From the NCBI GenBank assembly GCA_013298765.1, contig JAAFJA010000011.1, forward strand, positions 92,228 to 156,227: a stretch of DNA of 64,000 nucleotides, written 5' to 3'. This document shows, in pieces, positions 34,364 to 44,200 of this stretch (its first letter is position 1; every line of letters begins with the position of its first letter). The translations under genes and the position numbers were made by a program. The stretch is from Betaproteobacteria bacterium (GTDB taxonomy: Bacteria > Pseudomonadota > Gammaproteobacteria > Burkholderiales > Casimicrobiaceae). The notes beneath the pieces are model-generated. The model had not been told where the DNA came from and did no database searches. It saw only the letters and a list, made by a program, of their open reading frames with translations.

Positions 34364-34663
34364 GCGCTAGGAAGACGCTGGTTTCATTCCGCGCGCGGTG
34401 CGCCATCGATTGGGATCGGGTGTGAAATCGATAAATGCGAGCAATAGCGGTGCTGTTGTGAGCATTTTCGATGCAGCTACCACCTGCTGGTCGCAAGATT
34501 GCGCGCAGTAAGTCGCAAGAGTGCGCGAAGTGGGTCGCAATAGTGCGACCAGCCCCAAGTTGGAAGATGCAATGCTCGATGAACACAGAGTGAGAGTCTG
34601 CCTAGAGAAGCGCGGCCCGCGCCCGCGCAACGCCACTTCGAGGCGCGAGGCGCATTCAGCGTT
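34364..34663. other. Intergenic stretch containing a tandem repeat
   Basis: Between matB and the small ORF behind the bactofilin gene. Short ORFs here have no coding character. The only structure I see is the 22-bp tandem repeat at 34490-34555. Confidence 0.4.
34490..34555. repeat. 22-bp tandem repeat, three copies
   Basis: Three units starting GTCGCAAGATTGCGC, GTCGCAAGAGTGCGC and GTCGCAATAGTGCGA, each 22 bp (34490, 34512, 34534). Later copies diverge at their 3' ends. Candidate variable-number repeat in noncoding DNA. Confidence 0.7.
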
Positions 34664-34867
34664 TCACAAGTCCGCCGTCCTTCGAAACATCTGGTGCATC
34701 AACGTTTCAAGTGCAACGCGGCGCTTGAAATCGCTCTCATAGACCCACCACGCATGCGCGCGGTGACGCTCAACAGAGGCGATCAATTGACGCCCTTCGC
34801 GCGAGGCGTTCGGTGCCGTCGGCGATACGCTCGAGCGTTTGCTCATGCTCTCGAGCCAGCTAGACAC
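34664..34867 (-). CDS. Small hypothetical protein coupled to bactofilin
   Basis: 67-residue frame whose GTG start overlaps the bactofilin stop codon as GTGTCTAG, the same arrangement as the livG-livF junction. This suggests translational coupling. The product is basic with an aromatic segment (HAWWVYESDFKRR) and a helix-prone C-terminus; no signal peptide, TM helix or known family is recognised. It may be a bactofilin-associated small protein or a chance ORF. Evidence is positional only. Confidence 0.35.
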   Translation of the reverse strand: MSSWLESMSKRSSVSPTAPNASREGRQLIASVERHRAHAWWVYESDFKRRVALETLMHQMFRRTADL

Positions 34868-35516
34868 GTGCAGGCTCTGCCTGCTTGGCGCCGCTAACTA
34901 CGGCACCTGCAGGTGCGGTACCCGGCGTTCGAGAGGATGGATAGCCAGCGAACAAGTTGGCCTGTGCCTCAGCTTTTGAATCAAGCGAGGCTACATCGCC
35001 GCTCACGATCCCGCCCTCCGAAACCAAGAGCGATCCGTAGCGCACCGTGCCGGTGACGAGTCCCGTCCCATGCACGATGAGCTTTTTGCGTGCGGTGAGG
35101 TTGCCCGAAAACTTTCCATGAATCTCGGCGACGTCAATGCTGACGGTGCCGTCGTAGGAGCCGCCTTGCAGAATCTCCAGCACCTTACTGTCCATCGATG
35201 CCTCGACGTGGCCCTCAACCACCAGCGTGTCGCAATCATTGATCTCAGCGCCGCGCAACTTGATGTTGGGCCCGACGGTTAGACGCGGCCCCGGAGCGCC
35301 GCCCGGCATGCTGTTCGGCGCTGCGGCCGTGGTCAGCGGCCGCAGTTCAGCGTCCGCCGATCGGGCCGATGTGCTAGCGGGCGAAAGATGATTGGTATTC
35401 ACTGCGACCGCGGCGAGCGGCGGCGAGTCAGATTTCGGCGGATACAACGGCGTATCCGGCGACGCGCGTCCGTTGGAAGGCTCGTCACGGCGGCCGAGAA
35501 ATGAGTTTTTGAGCAT
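34860..35516 (-). CDS. Bactofilin family cytoskeletal protein
   Basis: About 218 residues from ATG 35516, preceded by GAGGAG 8 nt upstream. The first ~90 residues are Pro/Ser/Ala-rich and disordered. The central bactofilin (DUF583) beta-helix repeats run from ~90 to 185: LRGAEINDCDTLVVEGHVEA, GTVSIDVAEIHGKFSGNLTARKKLIVHGTGLVTGTVRYGSLLVSEGGIVSGDV. A flexible tail follows. Bactofilins polymerise without nucleotide and organise envelope enzymes. It is divergent from an M23 peptidase gene, a pairing repeatedly seen for bactofilins that control cell shape. Confidence 0.88.
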   Translation of the reverse strand: MLKNSFLGRRDEPSNGRASPDTPLYPPKSDSPPLAAVAVNTNHLSPASTSARSADAELRPLTTAAAPNSMPGGAPGPRLTVGPNIKLRGAEINDCDTLVVEGHVEASMDSKVLEILQGGSYDGTVSIDVAEIHGKFSGNLTARKKLIVHGTGLVTGTVRYGSLLVSEGGIVSGDVASLDSKAEAQANLFAGYPSSRTPGTAPAGAVVSGAKQAEPARV

Positions 35517-35867
35517 CGATGGTCTCCTCAGAATGCGCGGGTACTGCACATCACGCAACAACACTCCCCCGTACTAGCTTTCGCAGACGCGCCGAGATTT
35601 GCTCAGCGGCGACGTCGAAACACACTGTTGAGTATGACATCGTCATTTACCCAAAGTTGCGAAACCGAACCACTTTCTTCGGGGCCGAGTCGTCTGGTGG
35701 CGACCCTGCAATGAATGGCTTTCCTTCTTTAATTCTTATTTCATCGGGTCAAGATAGGATTGAATGGACTTTCGATTTAATAACTGACTTGTACCTAGCC
35801 CTGTTTGCTGATTACTTATCTTGGGATATTTGTACGCTCTAGTCCACAGAAAACTCAAGCGTGCAGA
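35517..35867. promoter_or_regulatory. Divergent promoter region of bactofilin and M23 peptidase genes
   Basis: No gene is convincing; a 107-residue ORF here is mostly antisense to bactofilin and AT-rich noncoding DNA. The AT-rich part (35720-35850) is the likely promoter zone, but I cannot assign a -35/-10 pair with confidence. Confidence 0.4.
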
Positions 35868-36737
35868 ATGTCGGACATGGATCTCTCGCGTCGCTTTTTC
35901 CGTTTTATCTTCGTCACCGGCTGGGTGACGCTCGCCGCAGCCACCGGCCAAGTTTCCGCCGCCAAAGAAGTGCCGCCGTTTCGCGAATCTCGCGTCCCGG
36001 GCGGCGTCGCCTGGATCGATCTCGGACCGAGCACCAATCTCAAGCCCAACGCGACGCTCGACGCGAGCCGGGTCTGGGTGCTCGAGCGCGACGGGCGTTG
36101 GGTGGCGATCAGCGGAATCGCGCTCGCGACGACACCCGGCGCGTACCAGCTCCAGGTCACGCAAGGCAGCGAAACGCGCGCTGTTGCTTTCGTGGTCAAA
36201 GCGAAAAGCTATCCTGTGCAAACACTTAAGCTCAACCGCGCGATGGTTGACCCGCCGCCGGATGTGATGGCTCGCATCGAGCGGGAATCTGCACACCTAA
36301 AAACAGTGCGCAGCACTTGGCGCGAAAGTGAGGTGACTAACGCCGCGTTCCGCTTGCCAAGCGTAGGGCCGCTTTCGAGCCGATTTGGTGTGGCACGCGT
36401 ATTGAACGGAAAGCCACGGTCGCCGCATGCCGGGCTTGATATCGCGGCCGCCACCGGCACACCGGTGGTTGCGCCCGGCGACGCGGTCGTGCTCGATGTA
36501 GGCGACTACTACTTTTGCGGCAAGAGCGTTTTTCTCGATCACGGCAACGGCTTGCTTACCCTCTACTGCCACCTAAGTGAAATTAATGCGAAGGCTGGCG
36601 CAACCGTGAGGCAGGGTGATCGTATTGGGGCCGTTGGTTCAACGGGGCGCTCGACCGGCCCACATTTGCATTGGACGGTCTACTTAAACGGCATCGCTGT
36701 CGAGCCCGAGCTTTTCATTCCGATAGCGAAGCGCTAA
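35868..36737 (+). CDS. M23 (LytM-type) peptidoglycan peptidase
   Basis: About 289 residues from ATG 35868. An N-terminal signal (RRFFRFIFVTGWVTLAAATGQVSA) leads to a beta-rich region (~35-165) and the M23 zinc peptidase domain (~175-285). Zinc/catalytic residues are visible in SPHAGLDIAA (HxxxD) and GPHLHW (HxH), with the family's GDAVVLDVGDYYFCGKSVFLDHGNGLLTLYCHL. All residues needed for activity appear present, so it is probably an active endopeptidase in the periplasm rather than an inactive activator. Its neighbour, the bactofilin gene, suggests shape-related wall trimming. Confidence 0.9.
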   Translation: MSDMDLSRRFFRFIFVTGWVTLAAATGQVSAAKEVPPFRESRVPGGVAWIDLGPSTNLKPNATLDASRVWVLERDGRWVAISGIALATTPGAYQLQVTQGSETRAVAFVVKAKSYPVQTLKLNRAMVDPPPDVMARIERESAHLKTVRSTWRESEVTNAAFRLPSVGPLSSRFGVARVLNGKPRSPHAGLDIAAATGTPVVAPGDAVVLDVGDYYFCGKSVFLDHGNGLLTLYCHLSEINAKAGATVRQGDRIGAVGSTGRSTGPHLHWTVYLNGIAVEPELFIPIAKR

Positions 36738-36902
36738 ATCGCGACACATTTCAGCCGGTCGCGCCTCGGAATTTTCACTTTGTGACACGACTCCGCGAGG
36801 CATCCGGCTATGCTTGAGCGGACAAACTAAAAGATCTATCTGCGACGAGTCGATGCTTGAGCGCTTGCTCGATCCGACCGTAGCGGAAAAACCGGGGGTT
36901 GT

Positions 36903-37499
36903 ATGTCTGCATTTATTCGTATCGGCCTTGCCGCGCTTGGCCTCGCGCTGTCGAGCGCTGCCTCTGCGCAAGCGATCTGCTCAGTCAACGATTCAGTCAA
37001 TGTCTACTGGGCGAAAGCGGGCCAACAAGGCGGCTGGTTCCCAGCGACTGTAATCCGAGTGAACGAAACACAAACCCAATGTTACGTGCGCTACAAAGGC
37101 TATGACGCAACGTGGGACGAGTGGGTGGGCGGTGATCGACTGCGACGTGTCGGCGCACCCGCCGCACCAGCGGCAGCGCCTGCACCGAGAGCGGCACCTC
37201 CGGCAACTAACGCGGTGAAATATTCGATCGCTCACACGCGAGCACGAGATCGCAACTGGGTGTTTGTTCGCGCCAGTCCGCGCTTTTTCAGCGCAGATGA
37301 GACCACCATTCGTAAGTGGTACACCGATGTACAAGCCTGTGTTCGCAGCGTGAATCTCGCGGGCGACGTCGTCGTCGTTGCCAACGTGAACGGTGCTTTC
37401 CGTTACTGGGGTCCCCTCGATGCGCGTCAGTTCCTCAACACACTCGATATGAACTGGGTCAATACCCGAGTTAACAAAGAAATGACTTGCCGGTTTTAG
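36903..37499 (+). CDS. Secreted protein with Tudor-knot/chromo-barrel-like domain
   Basis: 198 residues. A signal peptide (MSAFIRIGLAALGLALSSAASAQA) is followed by a Tudor-knot-like module (~28-80): VNVYWAKAGQQGGWFPATVIRV ... CYVRYKGYDATWDEWVGGDRLR. That W..A.V..V.....VRY.G....WDEWV pattern is typical of eukaryotic chromatin Tudor-knot/agenet domains. A Pro/Ala linker (~83-100) leads to a C-terminal domain (~105-198) I do not recognise, with two Cys (ACVR, TCRF). Export to the periplasm makes nucleic-acid or histone roles unlikely. A short gap separates it from the M23 gene. Confidence 0.75.
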   Translation: MSAFIRIGLAALGLALSSAASAQAICSVNDSVNVYWAKAGQQGGWFPATVIRVNETQTQCYVRYKGYDATWDEWVGGDRLRRVGAPAAPAAAPAPRAAPPATNAVKYSIAHTRARDRNWVFVRASPRFFSADETTIRKWYTDVQACVRSVNLAGDVVVVANVNGAFRYWGPLDARQFLNTLDMNWVNTRVNKEMTCRF

Positions 37500-37597
37500 G
37501 GCGTGTTAGCTCATGTTTCGCGTGACATCGCGTCACGCAGGCTAGGTTCAATTCTGTTGCGCTTTCGGTGCGCAACAGCTTCCGTTGGTTTCGCTAG

Positions 37598-37783
37598 GGG
37601 AACGCTGAATACCTCCGCGTGATGCAGCGCGCGGCGGATTGGGACGAGCTGGAAGCCCAAAATTCTGAGGCATAGCGGGGCGATGTTGAAAAATTTTGGG
37701 GTTTCAGATCGCCCAACTCCGACGATGCGATGCCGTGCATCGGCAAGATTACCTCCGGCACGTGGGAGTTGTTCAGCGTTTCC
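37598..37783. mobile_element. MITE copy 2 (IS5-like termini, 186 bp)
   Basis: Terminal inverted repeats GGGAACGCTGAAT and TTCAGCGTTTCC with YTAR-type flanks (CTAG at 37594-37597, TTAG at 37784-37787; one mismatch). The core is nearly identical to copy 1, including the hairpin CCCAAAATTCTG ... AATTTTGGGG, but the right part is about 24 bp longer. Its right end again abuts the stop codon of a minus-strand gene (TAA inside TTAG). No transposase is encoded. Confidence 0.78.
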
Positions 37784-38305
37784 TTAGTAATACTTGGTGA
37801 ATATCGGCGCAGGAATCCGACGCTCCGCGTTGATCTCGCGCTGGCTCGCATGGGACGGTGCGCGCACTTCATTCACGAGCACGCTTTCATCGCGACTTTG
37901 CGCCCAGAGAATATCGTTCATCACGCGTGAGTCCTGCGCGGCGTGGGCCCAGAGGCGCTCTTGAACGAGGGTACGAGCGACTGCCTCAGCTACGCTTGAA
38001 ACAGCTGATTGCGTGAGCCGCGTGAGCGTACGAACCGCTGATGATAGAAACACAAAGGCGAACAGCGCAACCGCCGACAACGCGAGCAATTCGGTCGCAA
38101 AGCCCACTTGCGACTCGTCAAGTGCGCGCGCGGTGAGCGTAACGATCAACATCACCGTGAGCCCCACCATGTAAGACGGGAGACGTCGGCCCGCACTGGC
38201 CTCTTTCACGGTGTCCCTAACTGCATTGGCACCTTCGATGACGCGTTCTACACCGGCATGCACTGGCTCTGATTGACGGATAACGGAGGAGGAGGAGGTA
38301 GCCAT
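37784..38305 (-). CDS. Small two-TM membrane protein of unknown function
   Basis: About 173 residues from ATG 38305, preceded by an AAGGAAAG Shine-Dalgarno. The frame extends upstream, but the extra part is basic and overlaps the LysR gene. A short N-terminal region (VERVIEGANAVRDTVKEA) precedes two TM segments (~43-62 and ~70-92). The C-terminal ~80 residues are helical and soluble (LTRLTQSAVSSVAEAVARTLVQERLWAHAA). I do not recognise a family. Its TAA stop is within the target site of MITE copy 2, so the end of the reading frame is intact. Confidence 0.7.
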   Translation of the reverse strand: MATSSSSVIRQSEPVHAGVERVIEGANAVRDTVKEASAGRRLPSYMVGLTVMLIVTLTARALDESQVGFATELLALSAVALFAFVFLSSAVRTLTRLTQSAVSSVAEAVARTLVQERLWAHAAQDSRVMNDILWAQSRDESVLVNEVRAPSHASQREINAERRIPAPIFTKYY

Positions 38306-38475
38306 GGTTTTCTTTCCTTGCTTGGCTGGTTGTTGACGCTTCAGGCATTGCCTGCGTCTTGTTGTTGGATGGAATGTAGAGCCGAACAAACTATATTTCC
38401 AATTTATTTTTATAATGCCTTTCATCACCGTAGGAAATACTAGTGACGTTTCCGCTGTAGAGACGTGCGCCATCC

Positions 38476-39456
38476 ATGCAAACACCACGATTTAGCGCAC
38501 TTGATCTAAACCTGCTTCGTGTTTTCGACGAAGTGATGGCGAGCAAGAACATCACTCGCGCCGCCGAGCGATTGAACATGACGCAGCCGGCTGTGAGCAA
38601 CGCACTTCGTCGCCTTCGCGAAGCGCTCGGCGATGATTTAGTCAAGCGCGCGGGCTACGGTATCGAGCCGACGCCCCGGGGTGCAGCGCTTTGGCCCTCA
38701 GTACGCGAGGCGCTCGCCTTGCTTGAAAATGAGCTTGCGCCCAACCGCTTCGATCCCGCACGGTCTCAGCAAAACTTCGTACTTGCGATGGCAGATGCAA
38801 CGGCGGCGATGCTGATGCCGCCGCTCATCGAAACGCTTGAACAGGATGCGCCCAACGTCAATCTGCGTATCGTGCCACTCACCACGCGTGATCCACGCAC
38901 ATTGATCGAAGCGGGCGACATTGATGTTGCCATTGGCTACTTCCCCGCAGCCGTTGCAGCAATTGGGCTTGCTTCGATGCAGAGCGGAACGGCGGATACT
39001 TTCTCTCATTCGCAGCTCTACAGCGGACAGTATGTGTGCGTGATGCGGCGCGCCCACCCGCTTGCAAAGCGGCGAAAAAATCCAACGGTTTCGATAGAAG
39101 AATACTGCGAGGCGAAGCACTTGCTCGTGAGCTTTTCGGGGCGACCGTACGGCTTCATCGACGAGGCGCTCGCTTCAATGGGGCGTACACGCCGAATCGT
39201 GCTCACGGTGAATCAGTTTTTCACCGCTGGGCGCGTCGTGGCGGGCTCAGATTTACTCACCGTTTTGCCACGACACTTTTTGAGCGCAACGGGCATTCGC
39301 GATGAATTTGCGGTGGCGGAGCTGCCCTTCGACGTGCCGCCTGTGCATGTGGACATGATTTGGCATCGACGGTCACAAGCCAATGACGCGCAACAATGGT
39401 TGCGCCACGCAATCCAAGCGGCGGCAAAAGCTCAATTAAAGCAATGGGCCAAGTAG
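38476..39456 (+). CDS. LysR-type transcriptional regulator
   Basis: 326 residues. The N-terminal winged helix-turn-helix (~8-67) contains LDLNLLRVFDEVMASKNITRAAERLNMTQPAVSNALRRLREALGDDL, the standard LysR DNA-binding block. The remainder is a PBP2-type effector-binding domain resembling the NodD/aromatic-responsive branch (LVSFSGRPYGFIDEALA, VLTVNQFFTAGRVVAGSDLLTVLPRHF). Divergent from the small membrane protein, which may be a target; LysR regulators often control a divergent neighbour. The effector is unknown. Confidence 0.9.
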   Translation: MQTPRFSALDLNLLRVFDEVMASKNITRAAERLNMTQPAVSNALRRLREALGDDLVKRAGYGIEPTPRGAALWPSVREALALLENELAPNRFDPARSQQNFVLAMADATAAMLMPPLIETLEQDAPNVNLRIVPLTTRDPRTLIEAGDIDVAIGYFPAAVAAIGLASMQSGTADTFSHSQLYSGQYVCVMRRAHPLAKRRKNPTVSIEEYCEAKHLLVSFSGRPYGFIDEALASMGRTRRIVLTVNQFFTAGRVVAGSDLLTVLPRHFLSATGIRDEFAVAELPFDVPPVHVDMIWHRRSQANDAQQWLRHAIQAAAKAQLKQWAK

Positions 39457-39483
39457 TGACGCGTCGAAGAAAATAAGTCACGC

Positions 39484-39924
39484 CTAACGGCGATTGACTC
39501 GCTCCAGTCGAACCTCGGTTTCACCATAGTCGCCCACCTCAACCCAGCCACGCCGTTCGTAGAACCCACGAGCTTTTGTTTGCTTACCCGTTGAGAGCCA
39601 AAGCCGCTCAATCGGTTGTGTTGCGAACCAGTGCAGCATTGCTTGATGGAGCGCGTCGCCGTAACCGCATCCTTGCCCGCGCGGATGCACGAACAGCGCC
39701 CAAACATTGCCGCTCACGGCATTTCCGATTGCAAACCCATCAATACGCCCGTCGATGTCGATCACCCAACCTTTCCCGGTGTCCTCGGTTTCTCGGCGCA
39801 AATCCTCATCATCAATTCGCCCGGGCCTCAGGGTATTTTCAGTGACCGCATAGCGAACGTCCCACACGTCTGCGTAATCAGCGCGCACCAACTCGCGCAA
39901 GGTGTAGGGCGTGTTCACTTTCAT
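39484..39924 (-). CDS. GNAT family N-acetyltransferase
   Basis: 146 residues with the GNAT acetyl-CoA signature at VWALFVHPRGQGCGYGDALHQAM (R/QxxGxG/A type) and the C-terminal ...STGKQTKARGFYERRGWVEVGDYGETEVRLER strand that ends these folds. The start overlaps the stop of the upstream aminotransferase gene by 4 nt, so the two genes are probably co-translated. The substrate is not predictable. Confidence 0.88.
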   Translation of the reverse strand: MKVNTPYTLRELVRADYADVWDVRYAVTENTLRPGRIDDEDLRRETEDTGKGWVIDIDGRIDGFAIGNAVSGNVWALFVHPRGQGCGYGDALHQAMLHWFATQPIERLWLSTGKQTKARGFYERRGWVEVGDYGETEVRLERVNRR

Positions 39925-41129
39925 CGCTTAGCCATGCCTCGTCGGAAGCGTTCAATACCATCTTCAAGCCGCGGCAATCCGCTCGCAAAACACCAACGCA
40001 CAAAGCCTTCGCCTTCATCGCCAAACGCTGCACCCGGCGCCAAACCAAGCCCCTCGTCTGCCACCAGGCGTTTACAAAAGGCGAGCGAGTCAGTGAGGCC
40101 GCGAACGCGGAAAAATGCGTACATAGCGCCCGGCGCAGGAGGCGCTTCGATGCCCTCGATCGCGTTTAGCAAGTGCGCGAGATGATCGCGTGCAGCTCGG
40201 AAGCGCTCACGCGTGTGCGCGATCGTCGCGTCGCCATCGCGTACGGCCACGATGCCTGCGCGTTGCACAAACACGGGCGAACACGACGTGTTGTATTCAA
40301 TGATTTTTCCGAGCTGCTCGATCAATGGCTTTGGCGCCGCAAGCCAGCCGAGACGCCAGCCTGTCATGAGCCACGACTTTGAGAAAGTGTTTGCGCTGAC
40401 CAACCGATCCGAGGCGTCGGCGATAACGAAAAAAGACGGCGCGACCCGCGCATCGTCGGCATAGACTAAACGCTCATAGGCGTCATCGGCAACGATCCAG
40501 ATGCCGTGTTTGCGGCAATGCGAAAGGATCGTTTGCTGCTCAGAGCGCGACAGCGTCCATCCGGTCGGATTGTTGGGCGAATTGATCATCAAAAGTTTCG
40601 TGCGGCTAGTGAGAGCGCCTAGTAGTTGGTCGAGATCAAGATACCAACCGCGCTTCGCATTAAATCGCAGCGACACACAGTCAACGCTTGCCGACAAAAT
40701 CTTCGGGATCTCAACCAAGTTCGGCCACAGCGGCGTAACGCACACCACTCGATCGGCGGGGTCGATGAGCGCCTGCGCCGCCAGCGAAAGCGCGTTCACT
40801 CCAGAGCTGGTAACCGCGATGTGATCGCTTGAGAGCGCCAATTGAGGATTGGGGTGAAGTTCGCAAAGGTAGCGAGCGATGGTTTCGCGCAGCTCAATGA
40901 GGCCAAGATTGTGCGAATAAAAGGTCTCACCTTTTGCAATGCTTTCGTTTGCGGCGTCGCGAATGAATGCTGGCGTGACCTCATCGGGCTCCCCAAACCA
41001 AAATGGTAAAACGTTGTCCCGCCCAATTCCAGCGTTCGCTACATCGCGTATTTTTGATTGTCGTAAATTAACGATTCGGCTGCTTAGCCCATATTGATCC
41101 TGGGCAAGCGTTATAGAGTTATTTATCAT
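39921..41129 (-). CDS. PLP-dependent aminotransferase (class I/II)
   Basis: About 402 residues from the ATG at 41129, where MINNSITLAQDQYGLSSRI matches the usual start of the fold; the frame continues upstream but without conserved sequence. Visible: NLGLIELRETIARYL, VTSSGVNALSLAAQAL, INSPNNPTGWTLSRSE, the PLP-Lys block ANTFSKSWLMTGWRLGWLAAP (Lys in FSKSW) and GAMYAFFRVRGL. This is an aspartate/aromatic-type class I/II enzyme; the exact amino acid is unknown. It is followed by the GNAT gene and divergent from dnaE. Confidence 0.87.
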   Translation of the reverse strand: MINNSITLAQDQYGLSSRIVNLRQSKIRDVANAGIGRDNVLPFWFGEPDEVTPAFIRDAANESIAKGETFYSHNLGLIELRETIARYLCELHPNPQLALSSDHIAVTSSGVNALSLAAQALIDPADRVVCVTPLWPNLVEIPKILSASVDCVSLRFNAKRGWYLDLDQLLGALTSRTKLLMINSPNNPTGWTLSRSEQQTILSHCRKHGIWIVADDAYERLVYADDARVAPSFFVIADASDRLVSANTFSKSWLMTGWRLGWLAAPKPLIEQLGKIIEYNTSCSPVFVQRAGIVAVRDGDATIAHTRERFRAARDHLAHLLNAIEGIEAPPAPGAMYAFFRVRGLTDSLAFCKRLVADEGLGLAPGAAFGDEGEGFVRWCFASGLPRLEDGIERFRRGMAKR

Positions 41130-41269
41130 TGGTTCAGAGATTTGGGCGTGTGCGCACCGCAGGCACGGCGACTCATCCGCCCGATTCAGGCGTGAGTGAA
41201 GTTTACGCAGACTGCGACTGCGAGTGACGGCGAGGATCGAATGCAAGTCTGCTCCGTAAAATCGGGGAG

Positions 41270-44200
41270 ATGTCCGCGCCGCAATTTGTCCATCTCCGCC
41301 TGCATTCTGAATTCTCAATCGTCGATTCGACGTTGCGGGTGGATGATGCGGTGAGACTTGCCGCAAAAGACTCTCAAAAAGCGCTTGCGATCACTGATCT
41401 GGCCAACTTGTTCGGCTTTGTAAAGTTTTTCAAAGCGGCGAAGGGCAAGGGCATTAAACCGATTTGCGGCGTTGACGCCTGGATTGATGCGCGTGTCGCC
41501 GGAGACGCCGCGACCGGCGATGCTGAGCCCTTCCGCGTGCTCTTCCTTGCGCAATCGCATGCTGGCTATCTTCGAATTTGCGATTGGCTTACGCGCGCCT
41601 ATCGCGATAACCAACTTCGCGGCAAAGCACTCATCAAACCCGAGTGGCTCGACAGTGCCGACGGCAGCGCCACGAGTGATGTGTTTTGTTTATCGGGTGG
41701 CTGGTTTGGCGATGTTGGGTTTGCGATTCGGCATGGGCAGAAAGCGAGCGCCGAGCGTGCTGCCGCCACCTGGCTCGCGCGCTTCCCCGGTCGCTATGCG
41801 ATGGAAATTCACCGGGCAGGATTTAAGGACGAACATCATTTCGTTTCGGGCACGGTTGCCCTCGCCAATCAGCTGCGCATCCCAGTGGTGGCAACCCATC
41901 CGATTCAGTTTGCAACGGCTGAAGATTTTTACGCGCACGATGCGCGGGTGTGTATCGCCGAAGGCTACGCACTCGGCGACGCACGTCGCCCGCAGCAATT
42001 TACGGAAAAGCAGCATTTCCTCACGCAACAGGAGATGGTCGAAAAATTTGCCGACTATCCGCAAGCAATTGCCAACACGGTCGCGATTGCCACACGCTGC
42101 ACACTCAGTCTGAGACTCGGCACCAACTACCTGCCTGATTTCCCGCTACCCGCTGGTGTCACCATTGAAGAACACGTTCGCAACGAAGTGTTCGCCGGAC
42201 TGGAGAAGCGGCTTGAAGTGCTCTATCCCGACCCTGCAATGCGCGAGCGCGAACGCCCACGCTACGTGGAGCGCTGCGATTTTGAGATCACGACGATCTT
42301 AAAAATGGGATTTCCGGGCTACTTCCTGATCGTTGCGGATTTCATTGGTTGGGCAAAAAGCAACGGCGTTCCCGTGGGGCCGGGGCGCGGCTCAGGTGCG
42401 GGCTCACTAGTCGCGTATTCGCTAGGCATCACCGATCTCGATCCACTGCAATACAACCTGCTTTTCGAGCGATTCCTGAATCCGGAACGGGTGTCGATGC
42501 CGGACTTCGATATCGATTTCTGCCAAGACGGTCGTGACCGTGTGATTGACTACGTGCGCAACAAGTACGGCGCGGAAAGCGTGGGGCAAATCGCAACCTT
42601 CGGCACCATGGCTGCAAAAGCAGCAGTCCGCGATTGCGGTCGTGTGCTCGACATGCCTTACACGTTTGTTGATGGTGTTGCGAAACTTATTCCTTTCCAG
42701 CCCGGAAAGTGGACCACGCTCGCGTTGATGCCCGCCAACGAAAAGGAGCGGGCCGCTAACACGATTTATGCGAAAGACGCGGAGCCACTGCTTCTTGAGC
42801 GCGAGAAAAACGAAGAAGATGTAGCGTCACTCCTGGCGCTTGCCGAGCAAGTGGAAGGGCTGCCGCGCAACGTGGGTATGCACGCGGGGGGCGTGTTGAT
42901 TGCGCCTGGAAAATTAACCGATTTCTGCCCGCTCTATTCGCAAGAGCAATCGGGCACGATGGTGAGCCAGTACGACAAAGACGATGTCGAAGCCGTGGGT
43001 CTCGTTAAGTTCGACTTCCTGGGGCTGACGACGCTCACGATTCTGGATTGGACGATTCGCTTCTGTAAGCGCCTTGATCCGTCGTTTGATATCGATCTGC
43101 AGAAGCTTCCGCTTGATGATGCATCGGTCTATCAAATCTTTCGCGAAGCCAACACCGTAGCGATCTTCCAGTTTGAATCGAGCGGCATGAAAGATTTGCT
43201 CGTGAAGGCAAAGCCTTCGCGACTTGAAGATTTAACCGCGTTGAACGCCCTGTATCGACCGGGGCCAATGGATCTGATCCCCGATTACATCGCGCGCAAA
43301 AGCGGCACACAGCGCTTCGAGTATCCGGATGAACGCCTGAAACCGATGCTCGAGGAAACCTTCGGCATCATGGTATATCAAGAACAGGTGATGCAGGCGG
43401 CGCAGATCATCGGCAACTATTCGCTCGGTGGTGCAGATTTGCTGCGCCGCGCGATGGGCAAGAAGAAGCCCGAAGAGATGGCCAAGCATCGCGAAATTTT
43501 TCGCAAGGGTGCGGGCGAAAATGGACTCACGCAGCAGCGAGCCGACGAACTCTTCGACTTGATGGAGAAGTTCGCGGGGTATGGCTTTAACAAGTCGCAC
43601 TCTGCCGCTTACGCCTACGTTGCCTATCAAACGGCGTACTTCAAGAAGCATCATTCGGCCGCCTTCATGGCAGCCAACATGAGCGCCGTGATGAGTGACA
43701 CCGATAAGGTGCGCCAGCTGCTGGATGATTCGATCACCAACGGTCTCTCGTTTGAGCCGCCTGATGTAAACGTGGGTGAATATCGATTCGTGCCCGTTGA
43801 TCGGCGAACGATTCGCTACGGTCTCGGTGGCGTAAAGGGTACGGGCGAAGGCGCGGTCATCGAAATTCTGCGTGCGCGAGACGAAGGCGGCGCGTTCAAA
43901 AATCTCTTCGATTTCTGTCGTCGCGTAAACACGCAAACAGTAAACAGACGCACCGTCGAAGCCCTTATTAAATCGGGGGCATTCGATAAATTACACGCAA
44001 ATCGAGCGAGTACCTTTGCAAGTGTTGGTGCCGCATTAAGCGAGGCGGAGCGCGCGCAAGCAAACATCTCACAAAACTCACTTTTCGGTGATGATTCAGA
44101 CGTATCAACGCCTGCGCTTATCGATGCCAGACCGTGGGATTTGCTCGAGAAGCTCGCGCATGAAAAAGCGGCGCTCGGGCTTTATCTGAGCGGGCATCCG

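Noticed and set aside
41085-41107. TAGCCC-N11-GGGCAA match
   Set aside because: It lies within the first codons of the aminotransferase gene, where protein sequence can explain it, so it was not annotated as a site.
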